In this document: positions 1-11,267 of the stretch, one piece after another
Layout: every line of letters begins with the position of its first letter
Numbering within the stretch: the first letter of the stretch is position 1
DNA from: Seiridium cupressi
Taxonomy: Eukaryota > Ascomycota > Sordariomycetes > Amphisphaeriales > Sporocadaceae
Direction: 5' to 3'
Assembly: GCA_036674765.1 (NCBI GenBank)
Contig: JARVKI010000098.1
Location: 62,001 to 126,000 of the forward strand
DNA: 64,000 nt
Notes under the pieces: model-generated
Seen by the model: the letters and a program-made list of their open reading frames with translations, nothing else
What the model was told of the DNA's origin: nothing
The model's database searches: none
Made by a program: the position numbers and the translations under genes

Positions 1-657
1 CTACTCATAGTTGCACTGAATCACACATATCAAACAAACTTGCACCGTGAACTTTGTTTCAGTGAGGAACTCAATTGAGCACCCTATCAAGTGGAGCCAG
101 TCTGACTCGATAACACGACCGGCCATATGTCCAATGACAAATATCAACCCATCATAACATCTGGCGGCTGCATCCTATCACAGCCAAAAGTTGCTTGCTT
201 TACAAGTGAATCACAACAATAGCCGTGAATCACTCAACTGTTCAAGCATTGCTTATTGTGTTAACTCAATCCAAGCTCGACTTCGCTTCATTGCGCACTT
301 CTAGGAAACACTCCTACACTGTTTTGCTATCCAGCGAGTCCATGCCTTTATTAGCTCAACTTACACTGCCGTCATTATGTACCATCGCATCGAACCTAAT
401 CCTGATCCTGGGCGCGGCATTCATGCCATTATATATCCGCCTAGGATAGGCAGACAATTGTGAGCGGTTGATAGCATGTACCAAGTAACTCGGCTCGCAA
501 CGGGCGGTATCATCATTGAGGCCAGAAAGAAGTTCTACCAGCTCACGACACTCTTCATAACCAAGCTGGTAGATGATGTCGCATATCTTGCCACCGACAC
601 GTCGGTTTTGACCAATGCCCGCGGAGAGTGTAAGACACTCACTTCTCGATTCCCTCC
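1..657. other. No gene recognised upstream of the first protein gene
   Basis: Nothing here resembles a known family. A possible splice donor (GTAAGA near 631) and acceptor (TTTTAG near 679) could add an upstream exon to the following gene. In that case the true start lies further left than 658. A 157-codon open frame on the minus strand (356-829) overlaps the next gene and is probably a shadow. Confidence 0.3.
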
Positions 658-1311
658 ATGTCACCCAACTTTGTTTTAGCTCCGCAATCTCCTCATACAG
701 ATCTAGATTCAACAGCCGGGTATGACACCCACAAGAGGACTCGAATTGGAAATGTCGCGTATCGTTCACTAGAAGGGGATGACCCTTCGTTGAGTTATGC
801 CCTCGTCGAGTTGCGGCCATCCGGAACAACCAAGGTCTTAAACGAAATCATCGTTGGAAAAGGACTTGAAAAGAAAATTGTTCACGTCACGGAGGCTTTC
901 GTCATTGGAGACGAAAAAAGAGATATAGTAGTAATAACATCCTCGAATGGACGGATATATGGCATGTTATGGCCGGGGCGTTGCGACTATCGTATCGTTG
1001 GTACCAGGGCTCCTTGGACGACGTACGCTGTTATACTCGACGGGCCTATTCGTGAAGGTGATGGCGGATCTGCCGTCATTGACCTGGCTTCTGGGAAGCT
1101 TTGTGGTCACATCATTCGTGGTCTCGCCAATAGACGAATTGCATACATTATCCCGGCCACGGATATGCTCGAGCATGCCCGAGCAAACTTTGATTCTAAA
1201 GCCGCTATCGCCAGTGTCAGTCCAAGTGGCATGTCGAAGCCTACGGGAGCAGGAGAGATCCCCCAGGAGGATAATGCACCAGTAGGTGCTGAGTTCCCAA
1301 TTTTGCTATAA
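658..1311 (+). CDS. Trypsin-fold-like fungal protein, probably not a protease
   Basis: The 217-residue reading frame resembles a family of fungal hypothetical proteins that keep the second half of a chymotrypsin-like fold. The best landmark is EGDGGSAVIDLASGKLCGHI (residues about 138-157), where classical proteases have GDSGG. Here the nucleophile serine position is glycine, so catalysis is unlikely. It is followed by a hydrophobic strand and IIPATDMLEHARANF, the family's usual 'processing to a C-terminal helix' pattern. In other fungi such domains often sit in larger proteins of unknown role. The ATG at 658 is the first in frame, but a plausible intron just upstream could supply a different start. 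The N-terminal half of the fold looks short, so the gene may be truncated or its 5' exon unrecognised. Family assignment is moderate; function is unknown. Confidence 0.55.
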   Translation: MSPNFVLAPQSPHTDLDSTAGYDTHKRTRIGNVAYRSLEGDDPSLSYALVELRPSGTTKVLNEIIVGKGLEKKIVHVTEAFVIGDEKRDIVVITSSNGRIYGMLWPGRCDYRIVGTRAPWTTYAVILDGPIREGDGGSAVIDLASGKLCGHIIRGLANRRIAYIIPATDMLEHARANFDSKAAIASVSPSGMSKPTGAGEIPQEDNAPVGAEFPILL

Positions 1312-4300
1312 TGTTGGTCATTCTTGCCGCAAATATACATACTAATACGGTTCAAATTCCAGGGGGCGTCGGGCTCATGACCAAATGGCGATGAGGAAAG
1401 CCTGCAAGGATTATGTTTCAAGCTCCGGGCAAATGGGATCTCAGTGGGACATTACACATATTCCAAGTTAGTTGACTAGCCAGATGCAGGCAATTACTCA
1501 AATATCACTCGAATTCAGCAAAGCTCCGTAATTTAAAATGGTGGCAAAGAGTAAACACATAAAACATACACACAGCAGTGTGATTGCCTTTATTAGTCAT
1601 TAATCATGTTGGACTCTAGATCTAGCCCACGTTAGACCACTTTACTAACATGCCATGACTCCTCACAACAATTTCAAAGACTTTTGGCTGGAAATTCAGG
1701 CGAATGCCATGTTGTACACTTCTCAAGCCTGAACTTCTGCGTCAATCCTTACGAAAACTCTGCTAGTCCCGGTTGTCAGACGCGAATGTAGCAGCTGCGC
1801 TGACGCAGCGCACAGATAGCGTGAAACCACTAGTAAGGGATGAGACCCGGGCCGAAGGGATTGATACAGTACCGATGCAGCGCTTAGACAGCGCCGCGGA
1901 TATTAAGGGGCGGCAACCCATATTGGTTGAAGGGCAGAGATCAGTCTGTATCCTACCTACCTAGAAACTATCATCATCTTCGTGGCCTTTCACTCTGTTG
2001 CATAACCCATCTGACACCGGTGTACCCAAACCTATTGGTGGTGATTCGCTGATAATGTCCTGTGCCTATTTCTATGGTTCGAACAGTCTTTCCCTGCTTC
2101 TCCAGCTATTCTGCCATGTTTCTCTGACAGTCTAAAGGAACAGCGAGGTCGCCGGGGGTACAAATAAACGAGATGCTCAAGTCGTCACGCCAAGCTGGAG
2201 TATTCTGGACATGAAGATACATGCATTTACCGTTCCAGCGCACTAGGGAAGCGATGCATGTCTTCAACTCCTCCAGGTCTTGTGGGATTGTTAGTGCATT
2301 TTTCAATATCCTCACCCTCGTTTTTTTGGATTTATAACTACGACAATAGTAGTGCTCCGTGCCGGCCATCCAGTTCAGGAAATGTACGTAAATGCATATT
2401 TGTGTAAGATCTATTGCATACTAAGATATGTATAGTCATAGATCCCTTTAGCATACAATATCATCTATAACGCAAGCATAATATTTTTAAACGTTTCTGT
2501 AATACTGTTTTCTCTTCTGCTCTTTGACTTTGACCGTATTCTGCGGTTGGCTCACGTGTAGAAGGGCTGGTCACAAGATGAGTGTAAATGGGGCTTGATT
2601 CAGCTAGCTCCTTTCCCGTAGGGAAAGGACGGGATCTACTCGGTTTGCGGTGGCCTGCGCCACACAGCCACCACCGCTACCATGGTTCGAGCTACGAATA
2701 GTGGCTTTCCTTCTAATAGGTATTTCATAGCTGCTTTCCTCGAACTTTGCCGAAAGAACTGAGATCAAACCCGGTAGATCCGAAATCCTCTTATTCCTAA
2801 TAGAAGTTGATACGATATTTCCTGATGATATCTTCAAAATGAATCATAAACATCTCAACGCCGTGCGTCAGCCTTCTACGAACTATGGCTGGGTAACTCG
2901 GTTCCTGGTCCAATTTGAACCAAAGAATCACATTGCCAATGACCTTGCTCGTGATTTGACGTTAGAGGGTCCAACTGAGGCAATTTCGGTATGGGGCTCA
3001 GTGAAGGCGACGCAGGCCTAGATTCAGCAGTTGCTGAATAATCGACAAAGAGTGCAGAAAACGTGGTAGTCGCTCAAGACATGTCTTATACTGCTCGGAT
3101 CAGTCGGACCCCCCAGAAAGAGGCCAGGAACACTATATTCAGCCAGTCCAATCTCGCTGGGAAGCCAGAGGAGCGGAAAAGCGACCAATGTAAGCTGCCA
3201 AAATTGCATGTAGGCTCAGCCAGTGATCTCAGTACCATCCATTGAAGAGAAGTCCAAGTGAAAGGTCTATATTCAACCCAGCTAGACGATGATGAAGCCC
3301 TTGTCGAGGTGCGAGTAGTTGGCAAGTACCATCTTCACCATCGCATGCATTAGGTGCTATGACAGCCATACGACTGGAAGGTTAGGACGAACGTCGCAAG
3401 TTTATATAACCTCCATACAGCTCTCCCATCAGAAATGGACACAGAAGGTCGTAAGTATCGAACGAGGTTTAATTGTAGAAAAGGAATGATTAGTGGAAAT
3501 AAGGAACTACTATCCGGCTTGCGTCGTATCAATCATCTCATTGACATGTATTGACAGAGCTTCTGGCATTTCCCCCAGTTTTATTGGGATCCACCACTGC
3601 CGTTTTTGATACTATGGTACCCGGCAGCCCGGCAGGCGAAAAAAAGGTCTTGCACGGGCCAGGTACATCTGATTTTAGAGGCGAATCAACGCGCCAGAAT
3701 AGCCCTGCCATCAACTAAGGGCTTACATAGTACAGATACCTGAGACGTGACCCAGTGCCAATCTTTACCCCTAAGGCCATCGTAGGTAACATCAGCACGA
3801 ACATCAGCCAGCAGCCTGGGAAGAGTGGCCCTGGAGGCTGCGGGGCAACATCAGACATCAGATCAGAAACGGTCTGAGCAGCCGAAGGGCCGTGCACTCT
3901 TGGCCGTCGTCTCGGTACGAGAGATGCCGGGATGCTCTCCGATTGCACTGTGCTGGGCATGGCCTGTTAAGCGCCAGTTTAGGCACGAGTCGCAGGGGCC
4001 GTTCGGCTTGTCGCGTGCAGATGTCATGATCACTGCCGATCTTTTTCTCCATAAGCGGAAAATTGGAGCCTCCAGATCCTTCACACATCTTTCTTGCGAG
4101 TCGCAACCCCAGCCGGAGTGGATCGACATGATGAGACCGATGCATGATGTCTTGGTGCGCAGATTGGCCACCTGAGCCTGAATTTTAGGCGGCTCTCGCT
4201 TCTTCTTTGCCGACCTGGACTGCGCCGTCATGGAACCATTGGGAGGTATATAGGACGCTATCGTAGAAAGCACATCACTCGGCTATGTAATGTTCGGGCC

Positions 4301-4402
4301 CTACGACCTGAGTTCGTAAAGAACAGATAACGAAGGGGAAACTCTAACTTGGATGGTAACTGTTTCGATAGTAATGTCATCTCTGCGTGAGTGACTCCTT
4401 AG
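1312..4402. other. Gene-poor stretch, no supported gene
   Basis: Both strands carry only short open frames without recognisable domains. Minus-strand frames at 2106-2369 and 2604-2837 and a plus-strand frame at 2839-3021 look mildly protein-like but match no family I know and lack splice context. The stretch 2380-2520 is AT-rich. Confidence 0.3.
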
Positions 4403-4944
4403 TAGAAGTGGGTCGATTGGAAATCTAGCTGACGAAGCGGATATTTGGTACTACTTTGCCGACTCGCTGAATTGGTGCAGCATTGAAGTTTATTTTGGTA
4501 AGCATGCAGAGTTGGAGTCCCTGCTGTTTTATGAATTTGTTTGTCTGACCATTGCATGCAGCTATCATTTGTGGTTCCGCATCGACCTTCAAGATCCTTG
4601 TCAATGCCTACCTGCCTAAGTTCTGGGGTAGCTCCTGGCGAAGCACTGCCGATGCGCAACGACACCAGTATCACCAGTCACACAACGGAGATTTCCCCAT
4701 GAAAAGTTTCCCTTCGAACAAGTCCCGCCTCAATAGCGATCGCGGTCTCCACGTCGTCACCATTACCGAGAACGGTAGCAAAGAGGCCATTGTATCACCG
4801 CAGCGGGATCATATTGTGAGGAGCACTGAGGTCAAGGTCGAGATATCCGATGACCGGAGTAGCACCGAGGAGGGCAAGGCAGGGCGGAAAGAGCGAATGT
4901 CCAAAATTACTAACAGCTTCAAGGATCTTGATCACAACTGGTGA
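4403..4944 (+). pseudogene. C-terminal remnant of a Pth11-like/rhodopsin-fold membrane protein
   Basis: Two exons read as the last transmembrane helix and cytoplasmic tail of the fungal rhodopsin-fold (Pth11-like) family. Exon 4403-4497 contains DSLNWCSIEVYF and exon 4562-4944 begins AIICGSASTFKILVNAYLPK. The junction uses a GTAAGC donor at 4498 and a GCAG acceptor at 4560-4561, and the phase is kept across it. This W-x-x-IEV-x-x-AIIC-x-S pattern is the family's TM7. The tail is hydrophilic and ends in a normal stop. The six preceding helices are not found in the 3 kb upstream, so this is a 5'-truncated copy unless the rest is highly diverged. A related complete gene lies at 10062-11267. Confidence 0.6.
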
Positions 4945-5264
4945 AGAGTACATGACAGAAGTACGTCATGCTCTTGTACGATTTTGTTCCAGTTTCTTCG
5001 AATGCTCCAGACCTATCGGTAGCGCAGCCCGAATTTTGTATATTTTATAATATTAGCCCGAACATTATGCATGACACCTTCGGAGTGGATCTAAGATGGT
5101 GCCCTTCGTGTCTGAACTGTGACTTAAGCAGAACTGCCGAAGTACACACAGCTATATTGCTACCGTTCTCTCTTATCTGGCTCGTCACATTGCTTATGAT
5201 TCGTGCGCATCTAGTTGACGTTACTTCATACTATGTAAATAAAACGCTACGCGCAATCGCTATC
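4945..5264. other. Intergenic, nothing recognised
   Basis: No coding signal or RNA gene was recognised between the Pth11-like remnant and the 3' end of the epimerase. Confidence 0.3.
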
Positions 5265-6400
5265 TCAGCTTTTCAGTCCAATACAAGCATCCATCGTAAC
5301 TCCTCTGCGCCCATCCTTCAGTGCGTTCAACTCATCAACAAAGTCCTGCGCCCAGGCTTCTTCCAGTCTTGATGGGCTCCAGCCGAATAGCTTCTTCAAC
5401 ATGGTGTCTTTCTGGGCTTTGTTTCCAGCCCATCCCTGCTCCGCGATATCTGCCATGCCGTAGGTTAACTCGTTGGCAAGATCCTGGAGGGGAATTTGCC
5501 GAATCTCCTTCTCTTTGGGTGTGTCTTCGCGCGGGAGCACTCCGGCGTCGAAAGCAACATCGAGAGTCCGTTGCATGATTTCTAGCTGCAATACCCGGCC
5601 TACAGCTGGGAACATGATTCCCTCCGTACCCGATGGGATGTACCCGACACCACGGTCCTCACGCTCTAGAATTGCCCGTAACAACAGCACGTATGCATCA
5701 GCCAGATCCTCCACGTGCACCCAATCAAAGTTGGCCGTCTCAGTGAGTTTGTATCCATGGCCGTGGCTGACAACGTAACGCATGATCGTGGGGAGGATAA
5801 TTCCCTGCTTGTTGAAGAGGCCTGTGCCTTCGCCAAATATGCACGGCGTGTTGAGGCTCACTGCCTGTACACCAGACTCCGCGGCGGCTGTCAGAACTCC
5901 GACCTCAGTTGTCCGCTGCAGGTACGGGTTTCTCTCGTCCTCGGTCTTGAGGTATTGGTAGACTGCGCCCCCGTCGGCATCATCCCAGACCTTGTCCGGA
6001 TAGCCCTTGTCTGTTAGCGGTCTATCACCAAGATTGGTGCAGCCCGAGATGTGCAAAATCCATGGTACCGGAGTGCCCTCTTGTACGCGGCGGGAGAGAC
6101 CAGTCACGAATGCTTTGGCACCTGGAGGATGGAACCCTAAGCCGGTGTTGATGACGATGTCGTAATTGGCGGCAATGTCTGCTGTCTTGGCTATGTCATC
6201 AAGACCTTTCCACAGGATAGGGTTGACGCGAGCGCCATAGGCATCCCGGATCTTCTGGGCTGGTCTTCAGACCGGACTAGCAAGTCAAAGGTAAGTTGTT
6301 TGATGCTAGGCTCAGTCGACTTGAGGAGGTGGTCGAGCAAGGTGCCTCCTACATAGCCGGTGGCACCAGTAAGGATGATACGATTGGCGTAGGCTGCCAT
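5265..6400 (-). pseudogene. NAD-dependent epimerase/dehydratase, single frameshift
   Basis: Read on the minus strand from the ATG at 6398-6400, the protein opens with IILTGATGYVGGTLLDHLLK, the TGxxGxxG Rossmann nucleotide-binding loop of the extended short-chain dehydrogenase family. The frame then breaks near 6260. Restoring register there by one base would let it continue into a conserved second frame running to the stop at 5265. Features of that frame are VPWILHISG (substrate-binding strand), SLNTPCIFGEGTG and a C-terminal FGWSPSRLEEA. The whole is about 375 residues, normal for the family. The usual YxxxK catalytic pair is not obvious. Neighbouring codons are otherwise undamaged, so this is either a very young pseudogene or an assembly/sequencing error. 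Substrate is unknown; this subfamily is common in fungal accessory metabolism. Confidence 0.7.
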
Positions 6401-7909
6401 CTCTACAAGATATAGTAGGCCTGATGTCTCAGGAGTGATATTCACGGCAAACATGAACGAGCTTCTTTGCACTCTTGAGGTGCAATATGGCGATAGCGAC
6501 GAATGCACAGTGCGAAATATACTGCCAATATCTGATCATGCAATGCCAAGTTAGCGGTGTCCACACGCCGTCGGGGCACTGTCCCGATTATTAACCCTGC
6601 AGTTTCCTGAGTGGGGCGGACAGAAACGTATCTGATTTGGTGCTCGCCAAGCTATTACCCAGGAATTTTATGTTATGCATCTGAAAGTGTCATTGTCAAC
6701 TTCACCACAAGTGGAGCCGACCTGGCCAATGCTCATTCTTCAACAATGTCTACTACGCAGGGAGCAATAGTAGGTCAAGCAGCTATTTTGGATCATGGCT
6801 TGTGACGAATTCAAGGAAGACTATATTAAATATGGCCGATTGCTGAATTTGGCTTCAAATGTATTGATCTGAATCAACTGCAGTCATTGAGGCTGAGTGA
6901 AGTACTCCGTGGTATGCACACCTCATCGGAGCCTCATTTACCGGTGAATCTCAGCATAATTCTCCCACAACCCTGTCTCGTTAACAACCTATCTGACCGC
7001 CATTCAGGGGCAGGTAAGCTAGTAATAGCAAGCGAGGGTTATTCCCCTAGCCTACGGTACCAGGTCTATTTCAGCCGAAAATTCGTGGCACAAACGAGGC
7101 ACATTGGTTCTCCCCATTAAAAGTGCACCCTTGCCAATGTTATAGGTACTTTGTTGGAGGCTTCTGAGTACCTTGCAACCGTAGCATGACTGCGTCGGAA
7201 AGGACCTATGCGCATTACCGTCTAATTGGCTAGACGAGCCCTGTTCCACATGACATCCCACAGCTTGAGTTTAGAATTGCCCAGATCATCATCGTCTACT
7301 CATTCCTGGCGCCCCGTACGTCGTCTCTGAATCGAGACATCTCCCGGGAAGCTTTGTTGTTATGCTTTCACATTGTTTTCAGCGATTCGCAACAGCTCAT
7401 CAGAGCTTCATTTTCTTCAAATGGCGTCATAAGTGGCTAGGTGAATCATGCCTGTCGGCAGGTCTGATTTGTCATGTAAACCCGACCACATGGGCTTGGA
7501 GTACAGTGGAGCTGAGCGGCACGTTATGGGCAAAAGTGGTATATTCAAGGGTTGATAAAGGAGGAGCAGAGCTCCAGCTCCAGTATGTTGGGGTACCTGG
7601 CGGTGCACGAACCATGTGGGTAATCTATCAGAAGGATCAAAATAAATGAGCAGGGCTATCGGAGCTTGGTGCCTCAGCTGTGCCGACCACGTCTGCTTCA
7701 ATTGTATCGTGATATACAATCAGACCTTTGGTATCATCCGGAAACATTCCCCCGTCAGTTAGCCCCGATTCCTCTCCACTCCGTCGGCACGGGACTTGAC
7801 AGAGACACGGCCCCGAAACTAGTGCGACGTTTGAGCATACCCACAAAGAACCGTTCAGCAGCACGGAACCGGCCGGCCGATCTTGCTCTCTTTGCGGGAC
7901 CCGTGGTGT
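6401..7909. other. Intergenic, no supported gene
   Basis: Only short open frames with no family resemblance. The first few hundred bases should hold the promoter of the minus-strand epimerase; no clear TATA element was picked out. Confidence 0.3.
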
Positions 7910-8680
7910 TCGACAGCTGGTATATTGGGTTCCCTCTAGCTCTCTGTGCTCCTCCGTCGCCTTACGCTCCAGCTATGCCACCATTAGGGTCGGGCTAAAG
8001 GATGCTGCGGAGCGCCACGGCTTTTCGGGGTATGGATTTGAATACTTCCGAAACCCGACATGGTGGACGGGCATGGTCATCCAAGTGGCGGGTGAACTCT
8101 TCAACTCCGCCGCCTACGCGTTTAGTCGAGGTGTAAATGACCGTTACGCCAATGCATCTTGTATTAGGTGAGTAATGATGTTATGGTCCAGACAATTATC
8201 AGGTCCAATATCCTCCCACCACATTCGCCCCAGCCGTGCTGGGTGCACCCCCGGAGCGCTGAGCGTGCCCACAGGCACCGTCCTCGGTGCGTACTTTTTG
8301 AAGGAGGGACTTAATGTCGCAGGGAAGCTGGGTTGTGCTATGTGCTTGGTTGGTTCGGTTCTAATTGTCGCCAACGAGCCTCCGGGATAAGGAGGTGTCG
8401 AATCTATCGGTGAGATTCTCGAGCTCGCTAGTCAACCTGGTAAGTTTTACCCTAAACATTTGTGCTTCGTCTGAGGTCCGCCGATAGGCTTCTAGGCTTT
8501 CTTCTACGTCACCTTCACCACTGCCGTCCTCACGGCTTCATTCATTCTCCTTCAGGGATTCAATGTCACCGACAGCATCAAATCCATGTCTCTTCTGAGC
8601 GGCTTCTGAGCGGCTTCCTCACTCTATTTACAGGCGTGTATCTGCTTAATCTCAACAACAGCGATCTGAACTTCCTCGAG
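7910..8680 (+). pseudogene. Decayed NIPA-type magnesium transporter (DUF803 family)
   Basis: Fragments of one NIPA protein are readable across several frames in the right order. WYIGFPLAL (TM1) comes first, then GLKDAAERHGFSGYGFEYFR and NPTWWTGMVIQVAGELFNSA (TM2). These are followed by GALSVPTGTVLGAYFLKEGL (TM3-4), KLGCAMCLVGSVLIVANEPP, IGEILELASQPG and finally FYVTFTTAVLTASFILLQGF and TLFTGVYLLNL (the last two helices). Damage includes frameshifts near 7945 and 8245, stops near 8388 and 8495, and loss of roughly 120 residues between the fifth and eighth helices. An 11-bp tandem duplication at 8592-8613 shifts the frame again. NIPA proteins move Mg2+ across membranes; this copy cannot be functional. 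Confidence 0.85.
8592..8613. repeat. 11-bp tandem duplication inside the NIPA pseudogene
   Basis: The unit CTTCTGAGCGG occurs twice in direct succession. One copy fits the family reading (LLSGF followed by LTLFTG); the second adds 11 bases and shifts the frame. It looks like a replication-slippage scar acquired after or at inactivation. Confidence 0.8.
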
Positions 8681-8959
8681 TCACCTCTGGACTACGAACT
8701 GGCGGATGGAATTGGCTCCTCGTGGGACAAGGATGAACTTACTGGATTCGCCACTGATGGGAGGGTATTGGGAAACAAGCGTCTGAACGATTACAACACG
8801 ACACTGCTGAATCTACTGCGTCCAAAGGTACAAGGTACCCCACTAGTGCAAATTGCTTCGGGGCCACACCATTATCAACTCCATCATCTCCGTAAGAATG
8901 AGTGCTACCATACGCCAGGAGCACGTTATAAGAAACTGCGCATATCCCCGTTTACTTTA
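8681..8959. other. Possible diverged tail of the NIPA pseudogene
   Basis: Reading stays open beyond the last NIPA helix with a hydrophilic sequence, as expected for the variable cytoplasmic tail of fungal NIPA proteins. There is no conserved motif to confirm it. Confidence 0.3.
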
Positions 8960-9115
8960 ATAGGTACTTAACAAATCTTTATATTATAAATTAAAAAGAA
9001 ATCGTAAAATTCTTTAAGCTCGTAATAATATTTACTATTTTATAACGGATAAGTTAGTATTTTTAGAAATATTTCTTTTTATTATGCGATTAAGTTATAT
9101 ATATGCGAAGCTAGC
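8960..9115. other. AT-rich island
   Basis: About 150 bp made largely of A and T (runs such as TATATTATAAATTAAAAAG and TAAGTTATATATATG) set in DNA of roughly even composition. It sits directly after a wrecked gene. It could be the trace of a mutated repeat or simply a low-complexity spacer. No terminal repeats or coding signal were found. Confidence 0.5.
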
Positions 9116-10061
9116 CCGGCTTAGAGAAGTGTGCAGTTTCTTGTGACGTGCTCTTGACGCATAGCTGATATATCGCTGTGCAAAAATCAAACCCTGCCTT
9201 TCCAGCATACCTGTTTGTTGACAACAAGTCGCCGAAGATTTGGGACGCTGGCCCGGTTCCGTGATCGACAGCAACACATCGGCGCAGCGATTTAGACGCC
9301 AAACATCGGCTTTAGTACGCGCATGCTAGACCAAGCAGCATTGTTTCACCAGCCGTCTTTACAGCGCGACACGCGTCAGCCCTTTGGCCTTCGCAAAGTA
9401 CCACTGGCACTAATAGTACTCTGGAACCGAACGTTACGTATACGCATCCACAGAAATACATCAGATTCTCACTTCGGCTGTTGAAATATCATTTCCAATC
9501 GTTCTGTTCATTGTCTTTTCAGAAACCCATGGCTTTGCATCTCATGTATGAGTCTGTTAGCTGCGCCATTCTAGAATAAAAGAGAAACGGGAATGACGTA
9601 CTCTTCCTTACAGGTTGCCTCCAACTTCTAGCGCGTTTGGTGCCTGAGCAAGGCCCCTTCAATTAAGGTTCTGGTAGCACTACGTCGGCAGTTAAGCAAA
9701 CCGACGTTTTGAAAGCCAAATTGGCTTAGGCAGCCCAAAAGCGAGCATAGGAATGGCGCCATGGTTAAATCATCCACTATGAATCACAGAGCTCACGGGC
9801 CCCGTTAGTGGGTGGGCCATGACTCGTTGGCGCTGGCATTGGCAGTTCAATGGCCGGGCAGCTGCCGGGGTTGGACTCACTACAGTTTAGTGTCTGTCTA
9901 ATCACCGGATTTGCCGCTTGTCCCGGCTCCGAGAAAGGTTATCATATCTTGAATTTTAGCCGTGTCGCTCACCAGCAACTATTAACGACTTTCCTAAATT
10001 CTCCGGAGGAAGACTGTAAATTTTCGGCCATGAAGCCTTCAACCATTTATTGCCGCTCACA
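9116..10061. other. Intergenic, no supported gene
   Basis: No recognisable coding region, tRNA or repeat. The 3' part should contain the promoter of the rhodopsin-fold gene starting at 10062. Confidence 0.3.
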
Positions 10062-11267
10062 ATGGAGAGTCCAAGTTCTGTTGTTGATCTGCCTCACGAC
10101 GACTCCTATGTGCCCGAATGCCTGGTAATGCGAACAACCATCCAAATTTGCGTGCTCATCACTCCTAACCAAAATTTGTAGGCATGGTACTCTATTGGGA
10201 CGTTGGTCATCCTGCTACGATTCATAACGCGGCTGCGAATTGTTGGCCTGGCCGGGTTCCGTGGCGATGACTATCTGGCGATACTCGTATGCTATCACTG
10301 CTCGGCTCCGTTCGACATTTGCTAACTTTTCCAGTATCTCTTGCTATATACCGCGTGCATCGTTATTGTTTACGTGACCTATTACACGGGCGCTAGCCTC
10401 AACGTCGACCCGACCAAGGTCCACTTGTTGACAGACAATGACATTCGCATATTGGTAATGGGAAGTAAGATAGAGTACGCCTCATTCTTTATCTATACTG
10501 GGTGCATATGTAGACACGCCCTCAGCCCTCGGCCCTCACTTGGGACAGAGCGACTGCTGACCATTTCTTACCAGGGACACTAAAGTTCTCCGTACTATAC
10601 TTCTATAACCGTATCACGCTTGGCGTTCTACGAAGGAAAACAGTATCATTCCTGTGGTGGTTTTGCAGTGCTACGTACTTGATAGTCGGCCTCACTGCCC
10701 TCTGCTCTTGCTGGCCGTGAGTATGGCCCATGGTGACTTGGAGGAACAGGCAAGGATTCTAACTACCACTACAGAGTACGTTTGAATTGGCAGGTCACAC
10801 CACTGCCTAGAAAGAACTGTACATACCGACCCCAGAACTTCCTGATCCTGGCCGTCTTCAACGTCATGAGCGACGCGGCTCTCATGTCGATTCCGCTGCC
10901 GATATTACAGCACTTACGGGTGTCAAGACGTCGCAAGCTGGGCGTTTCAATATTGCTATCTTCCGGCATTTTCGTCATATCGACCGCCATCGTTCGCGTT
11001 GTACTCACGCTGACGGGCGAGCCCACAGTCATCACCATCAACCTCTGGGGTTTCAGAGAGCTGGGCGTGGGACTCATCGCCGTCACCGCGCCCATCATTT
11101 ATCCTATGTTCACTCCCGAGTTCTGGCGCCCGGGTCGGTACGTTCGGGATAATCGTCGGCCTGTACTACAGCCTTCGATTCATCTACCGACCATTAACTT
11201 GAAGGAAAACGAAATAGAGCTCCAGGTGGTCGATGAGCGCACGACTGCGGCGAGATACCACGATTGA
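10062..11267 (+). CDS. Rhodopsin-fold (Pth11-like) seven-helix membrane protein, four introns
   Basis: Exons 10062-10124, 10182-10286, 10335-10464, 10575-10716 and 10775-11267 keep one frame and give about 310 residues. Helices can be read in order: WYSIGTLVILLRFITRLRI, YLLLYTACIVIVYVTYYTGA, KFSVLYFYNRITLG, FLWWFCSATYLIVGLTALC, then LILAVFNVMSDAALMSIPLP, ILLSSGIFVISTAIVRVVLT and LGVGLIAVTAPIIYPMF. The FNxxSDxxLxxIPLP signature and the charged loop RVSRRRKLG mark the fungal rhodopsin-domain family. Pth11 itself senses surfaces in a plant pathogen; most members have no known ligand. Intron 3 is awkward. The GTAAGA donor at 10465 preserves the frame, but the bases after it (to about 10500) read as the family sequence SKIEYASFFIYT. 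A later donor would keep these residues but costs one base of register. The start codon was chosen because upstream frames do not continue the protein. Confidence 0.75.

Noticed and set aside
356..829. 157-codon minus-strand open frame overlapping the first gene
   Set aside because: It runs antisense to the better-supported trypsin-fold-like frame for 170 bp, has no recognisable domain, and shows no splice or promoter support.
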